From Curtobacterium citreum (GTDB taxonomy: Bacteria; Actinomycetota; Actinomycetes; Actinomycetales; Microbacteriaceae): 64,000 nucleotides of DNA. Below, one piece after another: positions 59,585 through 64,000 of the stretch. The number at the start of each line of letters is the position of its first letter. The stretch's first letter is position 1. The position numbers and the translations under genes are program-made. Location: assembly GCF_006715175.1 (NCBI RefSeq), contig NZ_VFMQ01000001.1, positions 2,170,001 to 2,234,000 of the forward strand, read 5' to 3'. The notes below the pieces were generated by a model that saw nothing but the letters and a program-made list of their open reading frames with translations, had not been told where the DNA came from and made no database searches.

Positions 59585-60801
59585 CAGGCGGTCGAGGGCT
59601 CGGCGGCGTCGGTCCGCCGGGAGCGGAGCGTCTCCGGGATCGCGGCCAGGTAGCCGTCGAGGTTCCGCTTCGTCTCGGCGAGGCTGTCCCCGCCGAACTT
59701 CTCGAGCACGGCGTCGGCGAGCACGAGCGCGACCATGGCCTCGGCGACGACGCCGGCGGCGGGCACCGCGCAGACGTCGCTGCGCTGGTGGTGCGCCGAG
59801 GCGTCCTCGCCCGTGGCGACGTCGATGGTGTGCAGGGCGTGCGGGATCGTCGCGATCGGCTTCATGCCGGCGCGGACGCGCAGCACGGTGCCGGTCGACA
59901 TGCCGCCCTCGGTGCCGCCGGCGCGGTCGCTCGTGCGGATGATCTCGCCGTCCTCGCGGTACAGCTCGTCGTGCGCCGCCGACCCCCGTCGCCCGGCGGT
60001 CGCGAAGCCGTCACCGACCTCGACCCCCTTGATCGCCTGGATGCCCATGATCGCGGCGGCGAGACGGGCGTCGAGTCGACGGTCCCACTGCACGTGGGAG
60101 CCGAGTCCCGGGGGCACGCCGTAGAACAGGACCTCGACGACGCCGCCCAGGGTGTCGCCGTCCTTCTTCGCGGCCTCGACCTCGGTGACCATGCGCGCTG
60201 AGGTCTCGGCGTCGAAACACCGCAGCTGGTCCTCGTCGAGCCGGTCGACGTCGTCGGGCTGCGGCAGGTCCGTGCCGTCCGGCACGCGGACGGTACCGAC
60301 CTGCAGGGTGTGCGCGACGGACCGGATGCCGAGCTCGGCGAGGAAGGACTTCGCGACGGCGCCGAGCGCGACGCGGGCCGCGGTCTCACGGGCGGACGCG
60401 CGCTCGAGGATCGGACGCGACTCGTCGAAACCGTACTTCTGCATGCCGACCAGGTCGGCGTGACCCGGACGCGGGCGGGTCAGCGGGGCGCTGCGACCGC
60501 GCGACATCTCGGTCTGCTCGACGGGCTCGGGGCTCATCACCTCGACCCACTTCGGCCACTCGGTGTTGCCGATGCGGATGGCGATCGGGCTGCCGATCGA
60601 GTACCCGTGGCGGACACCGCCGGAGACGTGCAGTTCGTCCTGCTCGAACTTCATGCGGGAGCCCCGGCCGTACCCGAGCTTCCGCCGTGCGAGGTCGGTG
60701 CGGATGGACTCGAACGACACCGGCACACCCGCGGGCAGGCCCTCGAGCATCGCGATCAGTTCGGGTCCGTGGGACTCACCAGCGGTCAACCAACGAAGCA
60801 T
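59581..60801 (-). CDS. aroC: Chorismate synthase
   Basis: 406 residues from ATG at 60801 ([20 protein letters not shown]), nine bases after GGAGG; an ATG nine bases upstream would be too close to the ribosome-binding site. It makes chorismate from EPSP using reduced FMN. Visible: the three AroC signatures, [27 protein letters not shown] plus [15 protein letters not shown], and [17 protein letters not shown]. In many actinobacteria aroE lies between aroC and mltG; it is not here. Confidence 0.97.
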   Translation of the reverse strand: MLRWLTAGESHGPELIAMLEGLPAGVPVSFESIRTDLARRKLGYGRGSRMKFEQDELHVSGGVRHGYSIGSPIAIRIGNTEWPKWVEVMSPEPVEQTEMSRGRSAPLTRPRPGHADLVGMQKYGFDESRPILERASARETAARVALGAVAKSFLAELGIRSVAHTLQVGTVRVPDGTDLPQPDDVDRLDEDQLRCFDAETSARMVTEVEAAKKDGDTLGGVVEVLFYGVPPGLGSHVQWDRRLDARLAAAIMGIQAIKGVEVGDGFATAGRRGSAAHDELYREDGEIIRTSDRAGGTEGGMSTGTVLRVRAGMKPIATIPHALHTIDVATGEDASAHHQRSDVCAVPAAGVVAEAMVALVLADAVLEKFGGDSLAETKRNLDGYLAAIPETLRSRRTDAAEPSTAW

Positions 60802-60870
60802 GTCGACCATCCTCCCACAGCGCACCACCGTGCGACGCGGCAGCCGGACCGGCTCACTGGACCGATCTGC

Positions 60871-62364
60871 TCACTGGTACGACGGGTGCGCCCGCAGCCA
60901 GGCCCGGAACTGCGCCACCGCGGCCTCGTGCTGCGGCAGGGTGTCGGAGAACACGGTCTCGCCGGTCTCCAGGTTCACCGTGACGAAGTACAGCCAGCTC
61001 CCGCTCGCGGGCTGGGTGACGGCCTTGATCGCGACGTCGCCCGGGTTCGAGATCGGTGCCGGCGGCAGGCCCTTGTGCTGGTACGTGTTGTACTTGTTCC
61101 CCGCGTCTGCGCGCTCGGCGTCGGTCGTCGTGACGGTGTGCGTGTTGCCCGTCCCGTAGGCGACGGTCGCGTCGGACTGCAGCGCCATCCCCTGGTCGAG
61201 ACGGTTCTGGAACACGCGCGCGACCTTCGGGAAGTCGGCTGCGACGCCGGCCTCCTTCTGCACGAGCGAGGCGAAGATGATCACGCGCTCCTGGTCGGCC
61301 TCGGCGACGCCCGCTGCGGCGAGGTGCTGCTTCATCGTGTCGACCATCGACTGGAAGTACTGCTTCGCGCTCCAGCCCGGGTTGATCGGGTACGTGGCCG
61401 GGAACAGCCAGCCCTCGAGCGTCGTGGTGCCGGCCGGCAGCCCGTAGGCCTGCACGTCGGCGGCCGCGGACGAGACCTCTTCCTTGGTGAGACCGGCCTT
61501 CGAGACCATCCCGGCCTCGATGTCCTGCAGGGCCGTGCCCTCGGGGATGACGATGGAGGCCTGCACGCGGCTCTTCTCGTCCTGCAGTGCCGCGAGGGCC
61601 GACTTCGCGCTCATCTCCTTCTTGAGCGCGTAGGAGCCCGGCTGGAACTGCACGTTCGGCGACGTCAGCAGCAGCTTGTAGAACACCTGCGAGCTCTTCA
61701 CGACACCGCTGCGTTGCAGCGTCTTCGCGACGTCCTCGCCGATGTCGCCCTGCTTGATCGTGATGGTGACCTTGCTCGTCCCGGATCCGGAGTAGTCGTC
61801 CGACTCCTGGGCGCCGCTGATCGCGCCGATCACCTGTTGGATCTTCGGTGCCGCGAACGCGTACGCCCCGCCGCCGGCGGCGAGCACGACCGCCACGATC
61901 ACGATCCCCGCGATCAGCGGTCCGCGTCGTCGCTTCGGCCGCGGCTCGCGCGGCGGCCTGGAGGATCGCCCTCCGCCGCCACGGCCGTCACGTCCGCCGC
62001 CTCCCGCGGCCCCGCCGCCGGGTGCCGCACCGCCACCGGCGGCTGCGGCACCACCGACGAGCCCGGCGTTCCGGGCTGCGTCCGCCGGCACCTCGCCGGT
62101 CAGGAGCGCTCGCACCTCGGGGTGGAGCTCGTCGTGGTGCTGCGCGACGGGAGCGTCGGCCGGCGACGTCGGTCGCGTGCTGTCGGCGTCGTCGCCGTCC
62201 CGTCGACCGCGGGCCGCCTCGGCGGCGCGGGCTTCGCGGCGGGACAGCGGCTGGTCGGCGCTCGTCGGACGTTCGGTGTCGTCGGGTCGTGCCGCGGGCT
62301 GCTTGCGCCCGTCGGCGTCGTCACCGGGCGCGATGATCGCGTTCCAGTCCAGGTCGTCTGCCAA
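60871..62364 (-). CDS. mltG: Endolytic transglycosylase MltG
   Basis: 497 residues from TTG at 62364, with GAGGATCCG upstream. A long cytoplasmic, Gly/Arg-rich and disordered region (about 1-150) precedes one membrane helix (GPLIAGIVIVAVVLAAGGGA), a LysM-like segment (VTITIKQGDIGEDVAKTLQR) and the YceG catalytic domain outside the membrane with its Glu in FASLVQKEAGVAADFPKVAR, VFQNRL, then TYQHKGLPPAPISNPG. It cuts nascent peptidoglycan strands. It follows ruvX by 93 bases. Confidence 0.93.
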   Translation of the reverse strand: MADDLDWNAIIAPGDDADGRKQPAARPDDTERPTSADQPLSRREARAAEAARGRRDGDDADSTRPTSPADAPVAQHHDELHPEVRALLTGEVPADAARNAGLVGGAAAAGGGAAPGGGAAGGGGRDGRGGGGRSSRPPREPRPKRRRGPLIAGIVIVAVVLAAGGGAYAFAAPKIQQVIGAISGAQESDDYSGSGTSKVTITIKQGDIGEDVAKTLQRSGVVKSSQVFYKLLLTSPNVQFQPGSYALKKEMSAKSALAALQDEKSRVQASIVIPEGTALQDIEAGMVSKAGLTKEEVSSAAADVQAYGLPAGTTTLEGWLFPATYPINPGWSAKQYFQSMVDTMKQHLAAAGVAEADQERVIIFASLVQKEAGVAADFPKVARVFQNRLDQGMALQSDATVAYGTGNTHTVTTTDAERADAGNKYNTYQHKGLPPAPISNPGDVAIKAVTQPASGSWLYFVTVNLETGETVFSDTLPQHEAAVAQFRAWLRAHPSYQ

Positions 62365-62457
62365 CGGATCCTCGGTTCCTCGGGTCGGGGGCTCCGCCTG
62401 GTGGTGTCGGTCCGGGTACGACGGTCGGTGGCGGCGTCCTCGTCGTCGGCCGACCGG

Positions 62458-62907
62458 TCAGGGGAGCGTGGCGCCGGGGGCGGCGCTGGACGCACGCTCG
62501 TGGTCGAGCGCGTGTTGCAGAATGATAACAGCGGCCGCTTGGTCGATCACGGCCCGGGACTTCTTCGTGTTCTTGCCCGCCTGGTGCAGGCCGCGCTGGG
62601 CCGTCACGGTCGACAGACGCTCGTCGACGAGCCGGACCGGACGGTGCCGTGCGATCCGCTCGGCGAACGCGCGGGCGTCGGCGGTCGAGGGCGTGTCGCC
62701 GCCGGACATCGACAGCGGCAGTCCGACGACGACCTCGAGCACGTCGTACTCGTCGGCGATCGCCAGGATGCGCCCGAGGTCCCTGCTGTCGTCGCGTCGC
62801 ACGGTCTCGACCGGGGTGGCGAGCAACCCGTCCCGGTCGCACACGGCGACGCCGATCCGGGCGCGACCGACGTCGATGCCGAGTCGTCGCCCGGACCGCA
62901 TCGTCAC
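62458..62907 (-). CDS. ruvX: Putative Holliday junction resolvase YqgF/RuvX
   Basis: 149 residues; start GTG at 62907, with ATG two codons later as alternative. RNase H-like fold with RLGIDVGRARIGVAVCDRDG, LEVVVGLPLSMSGGDTPSTA, VRLVDERLSTVTAQRGL and a C-terminal AAAVIILQHALD. Family implicated in rRNA 5' end processing and possibly junction cleavage. It starts 2 bases after alaS ends and forms part of alaS-ruvX-mltG. Confidence 0.93.
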   Translation of the reverse strand: MTMRSGRRLGIDVGRARIGVAVCDRDGLLATPVETVRRDDSRDLGRILAIADEYDVLEVVVGLPLSMSGGDTPSTADARAFAERIARHRPVRLVDERLSTVTAQRGLHQAGKNTKKSRAVIDQAAAVIILQHALDHERASSAAPGATLP

Positions 62908-62909
62908 CG

Positions 62910-64000
62910 TCAGCCCGCCAGGCGCGCGGTCACCGCACGCAGGGCCGCCGGCAACGCAGCCGGGTCGGTCCCGCCGCCCTGCGCCAGGTCCGGCTTGCCG
63001 CCACCGCCGCCGCCGAGCACGCCCGCGGCCTCCTTCGCGAGGGGTCCGGCCTGGACGCCCGCAGCGCGCGCGGCGTCGTTCGTCACGACGATCACGACGG
63101 GCTTGCCGCTCACGACGGCACCGAGCACGACCACGGACGCACCGTCGCCGAGCTGTGCGCGCACGCCGGTGGCGAGCGAACGGAGGTCGTCGGCGGACTG
63201 GACGCCGTCGACCGTCTCGGCGACGACGGTCGTCGCGCCGACGGTCGTGGCCTGCTTCGCGATGCTCGGCACCCGCTGCTGCAGGTTCGCCGACTCGAAC
63301 TCGGCGATGCGCTTCTGGGCGGCGCGGAGGTCCTCCATCAGGCTCTGCACGCGTCCCGGTAGGTCGTGCCGCGGCGCCTTGAGCGCGCTGGACAGCTGCG
63401 AGACGATCGTGCGCTCGACCGCCAGGTCACGGAAGCCCTCGAGCCCCACGAGCGCCTCGACGCGGCGGTTCGTCGAGCCGACGCTCGACTCCCCCACCAG
63501 GTTGACGAGGCCGACCTGGGCGCTCGAGGCGACGTGCGTGCCACCGCAGAGCTCACGGGACCACGGGCCGCCGATGTCGACCATGCGGACCTCGGCGCCG
63601 TACTTCTCGCCGAAGAGTGCCTGGGCGCCGAGGGCCTTCGCCTCGTCGAGCGGCAGCACGCGGGTGGAGACCTCGAGGTCGGAGCGGATCGCGGCGTTCA
63701 CGACCTCCTCGATCTCGGAGCGGGTCGACGTCGAGACCGGCTGCGACCAGGAGAAGTCGAGGCGCATGTAGCCGGACTTGTTGTACGAGCCGGCCTGCAG
63801 CGCCTCCGGGCCGAGCACGTCGCGGAGTGCGGCGTTCACGAGGTGGGTCGCGGAGTGCGCCTGGGTCGCACCGCGGCGGTACTCGGCGTCGACGACGGTG
63901 GTGGCGGCGTCGCCGACGCCGACCTCGCCGGACCGGACCTGGACCTTGTGGCTCCAGAGCCCGGCGACCGGACGCTGCACGTCGAGGACCTCGAGGTCGA
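62910..64000 (-). CDS. alaS: Alanyl-tRNA synthetase (C-terminal part, runs off window)
   Basis: About 363 codons of the 3' end; the aminoacylation domain lies past the right edge. Visible: editing domain with zinc ligands (TQAHSATHLVNAALRDVLG and ELCGGTHVASSAQVG), LRLDFSWSQPV, a coiled-coil (SLMEDLRAAQKRIAEFESAN) and C-terminal DHHA1 region (GASVVVLGAVVSGKPVVIVV, GGGGGGKPDLAQGGG). It removes Ser or Gly mischarged on tRNA-Ala. Confidence 0.96.
   Translation of the reverse strand, partial: DLEVLDVQRPVAGLWSHKVQVRSGEVGVGDAATTVVDAEYRRGATQAHSATHLVNAALRDVLGPEALQAGSYNKSGYMRLDFSWSQPVSTSTRSEIEEVVNAAIRSDLEVSTRVLPLDEAKALGAQALFGEKYGAEVRMVDIGGPWSRELCGGTHVASSAQVGLVNLVGESSVGSTNRRVEALVGLEGFRDLAVERTIVSQLSSALKAPRHDLPGRVQSLMEDLRAAQKRIAEFESANLQQRVPSIAKQATTVGATTVVAETVDGVQSADDLRSLATGVRAQLGDGASVVVLGAVVSGKPVVIVVTNDAARAAGVQAGPLAKEAAGVLGGGGGGKPDLAQGGGTDPAALPAALRAVTARLAG

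Noticed and set aside
60802..60810. Earlier ATG as the aroC start
   Set aside because: It directly abuts the GGAGG sequence, leaving no spacing, whereas the ATG at 60801 has nine bases.

Overview
The window is chromosomal DNA of a very GC-rich actinobacterium. GC3 is high, GTG and TTG starts are common, genes overlap by 4 bases (ATGA/GTGA), and some transcripts look leaderless. The housekeeping order (alaS-ruvX-mltG-aroC-aroK-aroB, efp-nusB-pyrR-pyrB-pyrC-carA-carB-pyrF-gmk-rpoZ-metK-priA, fmt-rsmB-rpe, trp and gltBD clusters) and the actinobacterial IHF domain on guanylate kinase fit the Microbacteriaceae, plausibly a Curtobacterium-like organism. That placement is inference.

Layout. 1-5138: right end of an integrated temperate phage or phage-like element. 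Its minus-strand early operon (excisionase-type HTH, small unknowns, replication initiator, helicase-loader-like protein, HTH) runs off the left edge. A divergent repressor-integrase pair ends at a candidate attachment core inside the 3' end of a DUF779 gene. 5092-7129: DUF779 protein and aldehyde dehydrogenase. 7269-14394: accessory island. Four overlapping plus-strand genes (unknown, unknown, TPR-AAA+ ATPase, TPR membrane protein) converge on a minus-strand cassette made of an N-terminally truncated EsaD/YeeF-like nuclease toxin and two DUF600/EsaG-like immunity proteins, one carrying an SseB-like domain. 14439-16111: DUF308 membrane protein and a ferritin-like/VIT1 protein. 16302-36804: nearly all minus strand: pyk, gltD, gltB, lgt, the trp genes with hisI, hisF-hisG-hisE, rpe, rsmB, fmt. 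36898-37353: DUF4383 membrane protein. 37477-39749: threonine catabolism (kbl-tdh). 39852-54342: priA, metK, rpoZ, gmk, the whole UMP pathway except pyrD and pyrE, nusB and efp. 54541-57952: UbiB-family kinase, two small unknown genes and an intact IS481 insertion touching the aroB stop codon. 57948-64000: aroB-aroK-aroC, mltG, ruvX and partial alaS.

How the genes work together. gltBD makes glutamate. The trp cluster and the shikimate genes supply chorismate and tryptophan. rpe and the his genes connect pentose phosphate to histidine. The pyr operon makes UMP, with a candidate PyrR-binding loop over the pyrR ribosome-binding site.

Most unusual points: (1) the AAA+/TPR operon facing a broken EsaD-EsaG-type toxin-immunity cassette; (2) a 58-bp tandem repeat between gltB and gltD that forms two chained 21-codon micro-ORFs; (3) a recombinase-core-like site inside DUF779 next to the integrase; (4) an IHF-guanylate kinase fusion; (5) coaBC and aroE missing from their usual places; (6) an over-represented GGAGGCACGG motif, often in hairpin terminators.
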